Shown here: piece after piece, positions 1 through 9,630 of the stretch
How positions within the stretch are numbered: the first letter of the stretch is position 1
Layout: the number at the start of each line of letters is the position of its first letter
Assembly (NCBI GenBank): GCA_003194525.1
Contig: NBIV01000057.1
Span: 186,001 to 250,000, forward strand
Direction: 5' to 3'
DNA from: Gracilariopsis chorda
Lineage: Eukaryota; Rhodophyta; Florideophyceae; Gracilariales; Gracilariaceae
DNA: 64,000 nt
The notes under the pieces: generated by a model
Seen by the model: only the letters and a program-made list of their open reading frames with translations
Databases searched by the model: none
Told to the model about the DNA's origin: nothing
Program-made: the position numbers and the translations under genes

Positions 1-1924
1 GCTAGATTACTAAGATTTGCTAACATTGTTTAGAAAGCGTTGGAAAATCAATACCATCGTTATTCTTGCCAGTATCATAAGTCGTTTTTGCTATAAACCC
101 TGTCAGGAAGGGTTCTTTTCTTATCGAAATTTAAACATACCCAACTTTGGTTTTCTAATCTGCTTTAAAAGTGCCTGTGCTTCACAAATCCTTCGGATAA
201 CAGAGCTCGTAGCATTAAAAAAAAATCAATTACAAATTATCTACGATTCTTTCTGAGTAACCTTGAAATTTCTTTGTAGATTGCACATGGTAGAATACAG
301 GTATTTTGAAGGCAAGTATCATCAGGTGGTAATTTGATTTATTTTTTGGGCGTTCTTTTGACCTCATATGAGGTCAGGAAGCCAGTCGGATAGACACTAG
401 AGAGCCATTATTAATAGACGTACTTGTGACTCGCAATACTGGAGACGCTCATTCCGGCGTTTACAGCGACTCCCTTACATGCACAGCCCAGACATGCGAT
501 GCAGAAGGTACAAGGACTACGAGAACCCTTACCCTTCTTATACCTCTGTACGCTTGGTAGAGAGTGAAACGTGAACTAGCTTGAAAGAGAATTTGAAGTT
601 CAAGTTCCCAGTTAACAGTTCTCATTTCTTCCAAACCTGCTCGTTCCATAATACTGCCATTCTAGAACCCGCCGGAACCTCTGTATGTCAAAGGATGCCT
701 AAATTTGGAGACTTCTTCATTATCTTATCTTGTACAGATGATGTGCCATACCTTTGGTTGCTGGTAGCACCGGACAGGGACATTGCTTCTTCGATAAAAG
801 CCTGAGAAAGCGAATATCCTGCTCTTTGAGTTTGATCTATTCTCAATTCAAGTTTGGGATATCTCTCTCAAAATGTTAAACTACGGTAAGCTTGTGTTTC
901 GAAAGACGTTTACATCTAATGAGTAGACGGGAATGAGAAACTATGATACAAGGTTGCATCCAAAGTGTAGGTTGTGTAATTATTGGCATTTATCAATAGA
1001 CAAGCAGTTTTGGGGGTTGGTTTGCCTTTGTTTCCTTGCTGGTGCAATGCGAAAACCTGATCAAGCACAGTCACGATGCGTGTCGCTGAAAGGCAGAAAT
1101 GTGACAAGAACCCTATTATGTCCAGTTTCAGATTCTGTGTGTGGGCGGGACCCTTCACTTCTCAATTGGGAGATTCATAGACATATACACAGATACATAC
1201 GCGTGCATATTGACAGTAGCAACAAGTCTCTCTCCGACTACTTGAATTTCGAGTCGTCCTATGCGCATTTCCATCCTGACCTCCCACAAGAACAATCTCT
1301 TTCATCTGCGTATTCGCTGTCCCATGTCCCTAGCAAGTTGCTGAAGCAACAGCTCTGCAGAGGTTGCATGTTTTGTCCAGATTTTCTGGCTGATCGCAGC
1401 AATGCTGCAGTGTAAGCGAGAGAAGCTACCTTCGGTAGGTGGATATGATTTGAATCGAAGATGTAGGTGGCACCAGCCATTGGCGCTCGGGGATTGCACC
1501 TCGCCTCTATATCTATCTGTCTACCCCAGATCCACTCTCATGCTGGCTTCATCACGGTGAGCGCGTTTGACTTTCTGCATCCTCGCACTGTATCAATGGT
1601 ATCCAAAGTTCCTGCGTTACCTGGCGACCGGTATGAAATCTGGAACGTGTATCCAGAAGGCAGTATGGAGACAATTTACATGCTTGGTTAAGATTTGACC
1701 TCAGGATAGCGTGCTATGCGAGATAGATAATGGTAGGCAGTAGGCCACCAAGGTTCAGTAATCGTAATCAAGGGTTCCCTCTTCATGCAACTAGTATTGT
1801 TTGAATTCTTGCATGACACTCTCCGAATCTCCGTTGCGGTGAACAACCAGACAGCCCTCCAGCTGGAAGACATGAATCCACCTCACCAGGCTGGCTACTA
1901 CCCTCCCTGCTTGAATGGAGGCAC
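1..1924. other. Intergenic region, no gene recognised
   Basis: Several short open frames occur on both strands (the longest is 160 codons at 933-1415 +), but none has a signal peptide, a repeat or a recognisable motif. A perfect 16-bp palindrome, GACCTCATATGAGGTC, lies at 360-375. It could be a dimeric transcription-factor site, but nothing nearby supports a target gene. The last part (about 1800-1989) is presumably the upstream region of the cysteine-repeat gene. Confidence 0.5.
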
Positions 1925-1989
1925 GTGAGAGAGGGAGCATGCACAGCTTTTGTGGGTTTGGGGACCGGACGGGGGCGAGTCCGAAACCG

Positions 1990-1996
1990 TATAAAT
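1990..1996 (+). promoter_or_regulatory. TATA box of the cysteine-repeat gene
   Basis: TATAAAT lies 97 bases before the ATG at 2093. A start of transcription about 30 bases downstream would give a 5' leader of roughly 70 bases. This decides the translation start, because the upstream in-frame start at 1925 would lie before the TATA box. Confidence 0.6.
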
Positions 1997-2092
1997 GCTG
2001 GTGAACAGCAGAAACGTACTATCTCTTCCATCGACCCTCAGAATTCATCCGCAACTATCCAAACAACACATCTTTCAATAGCTGCATTCACC

Positions 2093-3769
2093 ATGTCAGG
2101 ACTCCGACACTATCATCCTATTTTCGCTTTGCTTGTCGTGGCGATCATCGCAGCAACCGCCGCTGCAACGGATTCTATCGACGCAGCAGAACGCACGTAT
2201 TACTACCGCAGATACTATAGTCGCCCTGAATGTTCCAAATGCCGCTCTTCGTATCAGTGTGTGACCCGCAAGTGCTGGGGAAACCGATGTGTGTACAAGA
2301 CTACAGAGTCGATGGCGAAATGTTTCCTTCCGGAATGCGCTACCTGCAGCAGTTCTTCTGACTGTATCACTCGCAAATGCTGGGGAGGAAAGTGCGTATT
2401 CGACACAAGAGCATCGAGGAAGAAGTGTTTCTTGAAGCCGGAGTGTGCCTCATGCGAACGCAGCTCTCAATGCGCGCAAGGAAAATGCTGGGGACGAAAG
2501 TGCACTGACGGGTCTATCGAATCTCTGAAGAAGTGTTTCGCACCAGAATGCGCAACTTGCACTTCTGACTTTGACTGCAGTACTAAGCTTTGCAAATCAG
2601 GCAAATGCATCTTCGACACGACCGAATCCAAGTTGAAGTGTGGTTTGCTGAAAGCAGAATGTGCATCGTGTACCTCTGGAAAGCAGTGCACCCAGGGCAA
2701 GTGCTGGGGAGGAAAGTGCACCGACGGAACTGATGCGTCGTTGGCGAAGTGCTTCGAACCCGAATGTGGCAAGTGCAAGTCGGAATTCGATTGCAGCACG
2801 AAGATCTGCAAGTCTGGAGTGTGTGTTTTCGATACTACTGAATCCTTGATCAAGTGTGGACTTGTCAAAGCGGAATGTGCTGCATGCAAATCCGGAAAAG
2901 AGTGTGCCCAGGGCAAATGCTGGGGAGGAAAGTGTACTGACGGTACCTTTGAGTCTTTGGCGAAGTGTTTCGAACCGGAATGTGGTATATGCAAATCCGA
3001 CTTTGACTGCAGCACCAAGCTTTGCAAGTCTGGGAAGTGCATTTTCGATACTACTGAATCCAAGATCAAGTGCGGGCTTCTCAAGGCCGAATGCGCCGCC
3101 TGCAAATCTGGAACGGAATGCGCGCAGGGCAAATGTTGGGGCGGAAAGTGCACCGACGGAACTGATGCGTCTTTGGCAAAGTGCTTCGAACCCGAGTGTG
3201 GCAATTGCAAATCTGAGTTTGATTGCAGCACGAAGTTCTGCAAGTCTGGCAAATGCGTCTTCAAGACTAATGAGTCCGAGATTAAGTGTGGGCTGGTGAA
3301 GGCCGAATGCGCTGCTTGCAAATCCGGAAAGGAGTGTGCCCAAGGCAAATGCTGGGGAGGAAAGTGCACCGATGGCAGCGATGCTTCTTTGAAGAGATGC
3401 TTCGAACCGGAGTGCGGATCATGCAAGTCGGAGTTCGAATGCAGCACAAAGAGATGCGAGTCCGGCAAGTGTGTCTACGATACTTCGGAGTCGAGGGCAA
3501 AGTGCTTCAAGAAGAAGGAGTGTGATTCTTGCAAGAAGAACGAGGAATGCGCTCAAGGCAAGTGCTGGGGTGGGAAATGCACCGATGGATCCGACGCCTC
3601 GCTGAAGAGATGCTTTGCTCCGGAATGCGCATCCTGCAAGACCGGATTTGAATGCAGCACTAAAGTGTGCTGGGAAGGAAAGTGCGTTTATAAGACCAGT
3701 GCATCGATGGCCAAGTGCTTCTCGGGAGCCTCCAGGGGGTCGCGAGGTGAGGAAGAAGATGATGATTGA
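2093..3769 (+). CDS. Secreted cysteine-rich protein with fourteen 6-Cys repeats
   Basis: The protein is 558 residues. The reading frame is open from 1925, but the ATG at 2093 is chosen because it follows the TATA box at 1990 and begins a clear signal peptide (hydrophobic core LLVVAIIAATAAA, likely cleavage near residue 26). The mature protein is almost wholly fourteen tandem units of 35-37 residues with the spacing C-x2-C-x5-C-x4-C-x4-C-x10-C, about 84 cysteines. Over units 3 to 14 two kinds alternate (one with CSTKxC and KSGKC, one with CAQGKCWGGKC and TDG), so the recent amplification unit was a pair of about 72 residues. The C-terminus is acidic (GEEEDDD). The sequence shows secretion and disulphide richness only. 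A cell-wall, adhesive, antimicrobial or metal-binding role would be guesswork. No intron is needed. I do not recognise the family. Confidence 0.88.
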   Translation: MSGLRHYHPIFALLVVAIIAATAAATDSIDAAERTYYYRRYYSRPECSKCRSSYQCVTRKCWGNRCVYKTTESMAKCFLPECATCSSSSDCITRKCWGGKCVFDTRASRKKCFLKPECASCERSSQCAQGKCWGRKCTDGSIESLKKCFAPECATCTSDFDCSTKLCKSGKCIFDTTESKLKCGLLKAECASCTSGKQCTQGKCWGGKCTDGTDASLAKCFEPECGKCKSEFDCSTKICKSGVCVFDTTESLIKCGLVKAECAACKSGKECAQGKCWGGKCTDGTFESLAKCFEPECGICKSDFDCSTKLCKSGKCIFDTTESKIKCGLLKAECAACKSGTECAQGKCWGGKCTDGTDASLAKCFEPECGNCKSEFDCSTKFCKSGKCVFKTNESEIKCGLVKAECAACKSGKECAQGKCWGGKCTDGSDASLKRCFEPECGSCKSEFECSTKRCESGKCVYDTSESRAKCFKKKECDSCKKNEECAQGKCWGGKCTDGSDASLKRCFAPECASCKTGFECSTKVCWEGKCVYKTSASMAKCFSGASRGSRGEEEDDD

Positions 3770-4392
3770 AGGTCGGTTTGGACGAGCACTTTGATGGATC
3801 TGTAGACAGTGCTCTGTAGACGACAATATGTCTCACTGATATTCAGCAGGCTATATGCCGCTCTGCGCTGAGTAAACAAAACATGATGTTCATCACGGAT
3901 AATTGCCGTGTCAAATTATCAAGTCTTTTCGACTAGGGCTGCATCGAAAGTTCAAAACGATATTACATTCGTGTGAGGTAGGTCAAGATTCTGTACTTGT
4001 GAACGCGTTCACGATACAAATTTCTATTCTTGTGAAGCTAAAGCGCATTCAAACTGAATTTGGTCATGTATTTATCAGAAGATTTCTCGAATATCACATC
4101 AGAACACCTCTTATCTTTTCCATCGACATTCTCCCATTAAGATTCCTCTGTTCTTGTTCCCATCCTGCCAATAGTGGTAGTACCATATGGTGTTCACTGT
4201 GCACAATGGTTTTCGTGCAATTCGGTGATGCCTGGTGGGAGAACGGGTCTGACAATCTCAGGACATTTCCCTTCACAGTCTACCGGAACGAACGAAGCCC
4301 AACCGATTCACGATGAACTTCCAATGCTTTGCTGCGGTGCACAAGCAACTACAGATCTTGTCGAGGGATAAGAACGCCGAGAAATACACCAA
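3770..4392. other. Downstream and intergenic sequence
   Basis: This is 3' flank of the cysteine-repeat gene and upstream sequence of the spliced gene. A short open stretch at 4313-4396 + (27 codons beginning MNFQCF and ending AEKYTK) has codon-like composition and ends just where the next gene's frame opens, one frame away. It may be a first coding piece of that gene separated by a frameshift, or chance. Confidence 0.35.
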
Positions 4393-5931
4393 GTGAATCG
4401 ACTTTATATTGGAGAGGAGAACGCCGTTCAAGGTGTAGTAACTGCACCTCAGGCTACTCCTCAGCAGTCGAAGAGACGCTCAGTAGAGAGCACCGGTAAA
4501 CACAATCTGGTCGCCTATTCAATCAATAAAGCGAGTGATGAGGCGAATAGGAACGCAAAGGAGGTCATTAGAGGAATACATAGAATTTTGGCAGCTATTG
4601 GGGAGCTTCGAGGTGAGGTATGCGATCAAATAAAAGCGGCAAGATAAAGAGCAAGAAAAGACAGGAAAGAAGTGATGAAGGAAATTAGGGCGGCAGAGAA
4701 TGAAATCATAGCGGCTAATGGATGTCTGGAGGGCTCGAATCTTTCGGATTCTGCGTTGCAAACCGAGGCAGATATTCTGAGAAAGGTACGCCCAACCAAA
4801 ATGCTATTTCTTTCACACCCTTGCTGACATTTTCCGTCATTGTGTGGTGATTTAACAGAACGCTGAACTACTCCATGTAAGTAATATCCGTTCTATTTAC
4901 TGCTCTTTGCGTCCATTCTAACATCTTTCAAAGAAGTATATACGATATGTGTGTTGCTTAGAATTTATCGATTGGAAGCATATATAGAGGCTTTCTAGCA
5001 TCTCCAGTGAGACAGGAGACAATGGTACTAATATCATTCGAACTATCTGGATTTGGGATGGAGCAAAGCTAATTGTTGGCGAACAAGACGCCAAAAAGTT
5101 CTTACCTTCAAACATCTCTGTCGTCAGGAGGAAGGAAGAAGTGCAAATGAACGTACAGTCATATGCATCTAGAGCTCAGAGTAGAGCTCATGAAAGCATT
5201 CGCAAACTCATGGTAAGTTTTGCCTTTTAACTGAGTGACAAAGTATCTATCTGACAATTGACATTTTCATTTATGATATTCTACCACATTCTGCGGAGCC
5301 ACGTTGGGGAACTGCTCTCTGAATAGAAGGTCTACAGTGAACCCAGATCTGAAGCGTGATGATGCTGTTAAGCTTGTACATACAAATGAGCACAATATCA
5401 AAGAGGATCCCCGCGATGCTTGGATTGCAGCAGCACATGCCGCTCTACCGGAAGCGGTCTCCACAGCAAAGTCGGCGTCAAATAACATTAGTGGTTCTTC
5501 ATTATATAGCCTACTTCCCGAGATTTTGACGCATGTTTTGCAAACAAAGCCGTTGCAAATGAGCTTGTTCAGTTTGGCATTCGTATCTGTTAAGGTATAA
5601 AGCATCAATTAATCACACCTTTGATAGCGTTCTGTTTCGAACGCGATGACTAACTGTGATAACTTCGCAGATTAGCAAATCTCTTCATAGCTTAGGTAAA
5701 GTACGAGGACGTGAGATGAACAAATCGCACGCTTCGATGTGGGCTAAAGAAGTTGTTAAGATTGTTGAGTTTTTGATGCAAGGTGATAGTAAAAGCGGTA
5801 ACGTCAATTCAGAATCTGGTCTTGTTTGGAATAGCATTTTTGATGCTGTCAACGTGGTCAGTGCTCTTAGTGATGAGCAGTTGGAATTGTTGAAAGAATT
5901 TAGTACTTGTAGTCAACAACGAAAAATGTAG
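4393..5931 (+). CDS. Multi-exon gene of unknown function (possibly a young pseudogene)
   Basis: Open segments in one phase are joined by plausible GT-AG introns. Exons: 4393-4785, a small one 4859-4876, 4988-5212, about 5299 or 5355 to 5594, and 5671-5931 (stop TAG 5929-5931). Donors are good (GTAAGT at 5213 and 4877, GTACGC at 4786, GTATAA at 5595). The last intron has a CTAAC branch-like motif and ends CGCAG. Every intron I can place confidently is phase 0, and most are 60-110 bases. An in-frame TAA at 4645-4647 is either a nonsense change or lies in a further small intron, 4618-4680, which would also be phase 0 but lacks a pyrimidine tract. The true start is unclear: the frame opens at a GTG, and an ATG at 4313 lies in another frame. 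The product is hydrophilic and helical, with no signal peptide or recognised domain. Confidence 0.5.
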
Positions 5932-6265
5932 ATGCGCCACAGAATTGTGAGAACGATATTAAAGTGCATTACAACTTTGTGCTACATTGAATCAAGGTGT
6001 GTCTTACGGTGGTGGTTTGTAAACAATACGATGATTATTGCGCTGTTGCTTTAGATGTACGTACCGTAGCTACGTACACAAGTCTGCAAAAGATAGCGCC
6101 TACGTGAGAAGCAAATGTAGCGAAACCATGGAAGGCTGCAACGGGTTGTGGATGTGTAGCGACGATGGTTAGTGTGCCATCGTGCCATTCTGCTGCAAAT
6201 GGAACGTGCAGGGTGTGTCCAACTACACGTTGCCGCAGTGAAGACTGGCGTGAGTGCTGTTCCTG

Positions 6266-6373
6266 ATGATGGTCGTCATTCCTGCTCTCTTTTTGCTCGT
6301 TTCGATGCTCATGGCTGTCGGGGCTTCACGAGCTGCTCTGCCAAAGATGGAGAGCTACTCTACCAAAAGTTAG
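6266..6373 (+). CDS. Small ORF with signal-peptide-like sequence (35 aa)
   Basis: The frame begins MMVVIPALFLLVSMLMAVGA and reads on through ALPKMESYSTKS to a stop, which looks like a secretion signal followed by a very short tail. A related DNA stretch lies at about 12427-12505, with similar order of bases around TTGCTCGTTTCG and GGGCTTCA. There the frame is shorter and has lost the hydrophobic core. It could be a micro-peptide gene, a first exon, or a decayed signal exon of a former gene. The flanks 5932-6265 and 6374-6705 show nothing else that I recognise. Confidence 0.25.
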   Translation: MMVVIPALFLLVSMLMAVGASRAALPKMESYSTKS

Positions 6374-6705
6374 AGAGTTAGCCCTACCACCTCGCATAGG
6401 GGCAGGAGCGTCACCTTTCTCCCGCACCCCTCGCGCCGGATCGTACCGCTGGAAACGTTTTCCAAGTATAGGGAATTATAGCATGGATTTCTGTAAACAA
6501 ATAATCGTACCGTGCTTCAGTAACGTTGCATTTATCGATACACATTTTTGCAGACCTATTGAAGATCACCAACGACATCGTCGTGTCCTTTATGGCATCA
6601 CCGTTGCTATGCTTTTCTTAGAAATATTTCTTTGCGGATAAACCCGGTGCGCTATTGAAACCCCATCCTCAGTTTGACGAATACACCATCAAACCTGGTT
6701 AACAA

Positions 6706-7425
6706 TCAACTCTCTACAATACCAAGGATAGCTGCGGAAAAGAAACAATCAGAAAGAGAGGCAAACTCAGTGGCGCATTCCACGCACGCATCCCTATCGA
6801 GGAAATAAGCATGACCTTCCGGGCATGGAAAGCAGGAAGTGCTACCTGGACGCGCAAAAGTTCCCCTAGGACAAGAGGTGCAGGATTGCTTGTTTCCTCC
6901 GGGAGAAATTGTATTCAGCTGACATGGGAAGCACTGCAGTCTGCCCTCCACATATTGATAGCCAGGCGGGCACACCCCACAGCTTTTGGTGTCGCCCAGA
7001 TATACTTTTCCAGGCGAGCAAAAGATGCACTCCGTTGCCGCGAAATCAGCAAAAGAGTTTTCAGGGCAATCGTCACAATGTGGTAGAACATTGGGTTTGG
7101 ATGCAAACGTTCCTGGGCCGCAAGCAACGCACTCTTGTGGGATACCTCCGTAGAAAGAACCAGCTGGACAAGTACCACAAGTGCCGTTAGTGAAGAGCGC
7201 TTGATTGGGAGGACAGGAAAAGCATGAAACAGCTCCAGAATTTGAGAAGGAGTTTGGTGGGCAAAGCTGGCAAGGTCCAGGACCTTCGCCAGACTTAAAG
7301 GTGTTCGGGTCACACTGAAAACAGTTGTCATTTCCTGGGAATACGGCTTCTCCTGGTGGGCACTTAGCATGCGTGATGGCCAACATGGCGAGAAAGATTG
7401 TTGATTTATATAGAAACCCCATCAT
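6706..7425 (-). CDS. Secreted ephrin-receptor-like (GCC2/GCC3-type) cysteine-rich protein
   Basis: The protein is 239 residues. It begins with a signal peptide (MMGFLYKSTIFLAMLAITHA, cleavage likely before KCPPGE), followed by five or six modules of about 30-45 residues built from C-P-x-G or C-P-x-N turns and paired cysteines (CPPGEA, CPPNSF, CPAGSF, CGPGTF, CSPGKV, CPPGYQ, CPRGTF). This is the pattern of the tyrosine-kinase ephrin A/B receptor-like and TNFR-like cysteine-rich modules. There is no transmembrane segment after them. The C-terminal 25 residues are less cysteine-rich and may differ if a 3' intron exists. A TATA-like box lies upstream (7548-7555). In other lineages such modules sit in adhesion or receptor ectodomains. 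Here only secretion and the fold are supported; partner and function are unknown. Confidence 0.85.
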   Translation of the reverse strand: MMGFLYKSTIFLAMLAITHAKCPPGEAVFPGNDNCFQCDPNTFKSGEGPGPCQLCPPNSFSNSGAVSCFSCPPNQALFTNGTCGTCPAGSFYGGIPQECVACGPGTFASKPNVLPHCDDCPENSFADFAATECIFCSPGKVYLGDTKSCGVCPPGYQYVEGRLQCFPCQLNTISPGGNKQSCTSCPRGTFARPGSTSCFPCPEGHAYFLDRDACVECATEFASLSDCFFSAAILGIVES

Positions 7426-7547
7426 TGGGCAATAAGTTCAATCCAATTGCTGCCTATGGTAGTTTCGAGTGTGGTGACTGGAGTTCAAGAGCACTGAAAC
7501 TGACGGCCGGGGAGAAGAGAAGAGCTCGAAAAGACGGTTCGCGCTGG

Positions 7548-7555
7548 TTTAAATA
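7548..7555 (-). promoter_or_regulatory. TATA-like box of the ephrin-like gene
   Basis: TATTTAAA read on the minus strand, 123 bases before the ATG at 7425. This would place the transcript start near 7520 and give a leader of about 95 bases. Confidence 0.45.
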
Positions 7556-8156
7556 GAAGATTGAGAGACTTGATGTAAGAGATAATAGGTAAGCAAACCG
7601 TGGGAAGCTTGAAAATGAGCGAGGAATGACGGAGAAGAGATAACGGAGACTTTTTTTTATTGATAGCCACAGATCCCGACTTGTGACCTGACGTGCGCAA
7701 ATCATGACGATTTGTTGCATATTTCTTTTTTGTCGACACAAAAAGCACAGCCAATGCGTCAACGTCACTGTGAACTCGAAAAAGGTTCGATTGGGCTTAT
7801 GCTCCTCTAGTTTATTTTGCAATCTCATTTATTTGAGAGCCACAACGAAAGAACGAAGCAAGCATACGAGACATAAAAGACTGGGAGACTCGCTCTTAGA
7901 GAGCGCATCGAGACCCGATGCTGAGAGTTAGCTACGGTGGCGCCCGACCAATCATATCCATCACCTTTCAGAACCCACAAAGCGGTTGCCCACCATCTTG
8001 TACACTATCGCTTACTCATTTCAATGACCCAGTTACCAGCGGTACCACATACCACTCACCCGCCTTCAGGCTTGCATGCCTATACTGCCAAATTCACTGC
8101 ACCGACCTGCGGGAATTGTCCCGTGGTGCCGTCGTTGGTTTTTGTTGGACGCCTCC
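7556..8156. other. Intergenic region, no gene recognised
   Basis: Short frames of up to about 124 codons exist on both strands. They lack signal peptides, domains or codon bias that I can see, and the minus-strand ones overlap the promoter of the ephrin-like gene. Confidence 0.4.
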
Positions 8157-8219
8157 TGAAATAGCTTGATACCAAAATAGGCCATTAGTAATGGCCTATT
8201 TTGGTATCAAGCTATTTCA
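8157..8219. repeat. 63-bp near-perfect palindrome (hairpin)
   Basis: Arms 8157-8187 and 8189-8219 are exact reverse complements of 31 bases around a single unpaired G at 8188. The left arm begins TGAAATAGCTTGATACC. A shorter outer inverted pair, CCTCCTGA at 8152-8159 and TCAGGAGG at 8242-8249, surrounds it and shares three bases with the left arm. No internal sequence separates the arms. It could be a fold-back miniature transposon reduced to its ends, a pre-miRNA-like hairpin, or a recent palindromic rearrangement. No coding frame uses it. Confidence 0.95.
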
Positions 8220-8399
8220 CTAAACCGAAAAAGAAACTGTGTCAGGAGGTAACCCTCTAGCCCTACCTTTGGCAGAGAGCAGCTTTATTCAATGTTGTAG
8301 AGTTCCCGGCGGGAGCGAGCACTAAAAAAGCGAAACAAAATTTGTAAAACGTCTCTAAAGTGCTGATAGTACTGTAATGCCACACGTCTCGAGACAGCA
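8220..8399. other. Intergenic sequence between the palindrome and the dispersed repeat
   Basis: I see no gene or repeat here apart from the outer inverted pair already noted at 8242-8249. Confidence 0.4.
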
Positions 8400-8575
8400 A
8401 TGCAGCACCATCTGCTCATTTGGGAGCCCTGAACAATCTGTCGTAGCGGTCAGCGGCGCCGACAAATTGTTCACACGTTTGTGTCCATTCGTCACGTTTT
8501 GGTTCAAATCGTGACAAATTGGCATGGCAAATATGGGGTTTTGGGTGTTTAGGACGCTCCCACTGACTCAGCATT
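8400..8575. repeat. Dispersed repeat family, copy 1
   Basis: This stretch aligns over its whole length with 11108-11285 at roughly 65-75 percent identity by eye. Shared blocks include GGAGCC, ACAATCTG, GTGTCCA, TTTGGTTCA, GGCATGG, AAATATG and GACGCTCC. It contains a small stem GTCACG/CGTGAC near 8495-8519. No coding frame is shared, so it is probably a short non-coding transposon or an old duplication. Confidence 0.7.
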
Positions 8576-9542
8576 TCACAGGTCGTGTGTTCAAACCGCC
8601 TCCACCTGTTTCAATCCGCCAGGGAACATCCGGGTTGGCGTTTCATTTCTTTGCCTCCGCAAACTTTCACTAGAAGATGTCTTGACTGGATCTTGTCGGA
8701 ATCACGTGATGACCTAAACATCAATGAAAGCCACCACCGCCGAACTATATAAATATTGTTTGCATCAGATACACTACTATATATTTATTTGTTGCTTCAA
8801 GGCAGCTTTGCTCGATCTTTTCTTTTTGGTCAGGTATGAAGGGTAGAAATAATCACTCCTTGTGATCAGCAGCACTGAAACACGGCCACCAGCGTCCTAG
8901 AAGGACGAGGTGCCCAGGGAAGTCCAAGACTGGGAGGGTGGGGAAACAAAATGCAGACTGCGCAGTGGAGCTGAGCGTTTTGGAAAGCGGGTGCCGATGT
9001 TTCCGCGGCCAGCAACTGGTAACGCTGCAACAACGTAAGCACTGCCAGCCGTGGTTTCATCGACGCCCGCTGCTCATTCCGCTGCCAAATAAACTTTCTT
9101 CTGCGTTCCTCAAAAGGCCATTACATTTTAGCTAAGACCACGGAATGCCAGCACCATATCAAACGTTACCCCTTCCAGGTCGTTTCAAACGGAAAGCAAA
9201 GATCAGATATATGTCCGATTGTATTATTGTTGTCCAGTGTTGGTCGTCCGCGAAAGTTACAGAGACGACAATCTACGAGAGCTGTCTGCGTGATGACAGA
9301 AAGACGGAGGCCGGGCGTCCAGTGGAATCGAAACACAGATGTAGTGTAGAGAGAATAGAGCAGGACTAAGAGACAAGAGCACTGCAAGTCAAACGGGCAC
9401 CTCACTCGCCGTGTCCTGCGTTGTGAGTTGCCTTCCAAGAACGTGGAAGGCCTTTTATGAGCGCCCCTGCCGAGTTGATTGTCAACCGACCTCGGCAAGA
9501 ACGATAGCTTCACTACCAAGCGTAGCATACGAGAAAGTGCAA
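8576..9542. other. Intergenic region, no gene recognised
   Basis: No convincing gene. A TATA-like AACTATATAAATA occurs near 8743-8755 and a second AT-rich stretch near 8770-8790, but no good open frame follows. The frames at 8938-9135 + and 9166-9573 - have no recognisable features. Confidence 0.35.
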
Positions 9543-9630
9543 CCCACGCAGTCGCCACGCATTTGCTACCCACGCAGTTGTCAGCCGCGCGTTAGCCAGC
9601 GACGCAGTTGTTAGCTTCGCGCTTGCTACC
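9543..9630. repeat. Short imperfect tandem repeat, about 3 x 30 bp
   Basis: Three units of about 26-30 bases share the core ACGCAGTTGTNAGCNNCGCG and end in TTAGC or TTGCTA. Units start near 9543, 9569 and 9598. They are imperfect and lie outside any gene. Confidence 0.65.

Noticed and set aside
1925-2092. Upstream in-frame start for the cysteine-repeat gene
   Set aside because: It would place the start before the TATA box at 1990 and bury the signal peptide 56 residues inside the protein.
2467-3468. Long minus-strand open frame (333 codons) inside the cysteine-repeat gene
   Set aside because: It is the complement shadow of a repetitive coding sequence, and its own repeat follows the units of the plus-strand gene. 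It has no promoter or signal.
7454-7828. Minus-strand frame of 124 codons upstream of the ephrin-like gene
   Set aside because: It covers the promoter and TATA box of that gene and has no domain or signal peptide.
8579-8602. tRNA T-arm-like sequence (AGGTCGTGTGTTCAAACC)
   Set aside because: The T-stem does not pair, and no acceptor, D or anticodon arm can be fitted around it. It also lies outside the shared part of the two-copy repeat, so a tRNA-derived SINE is not supported.
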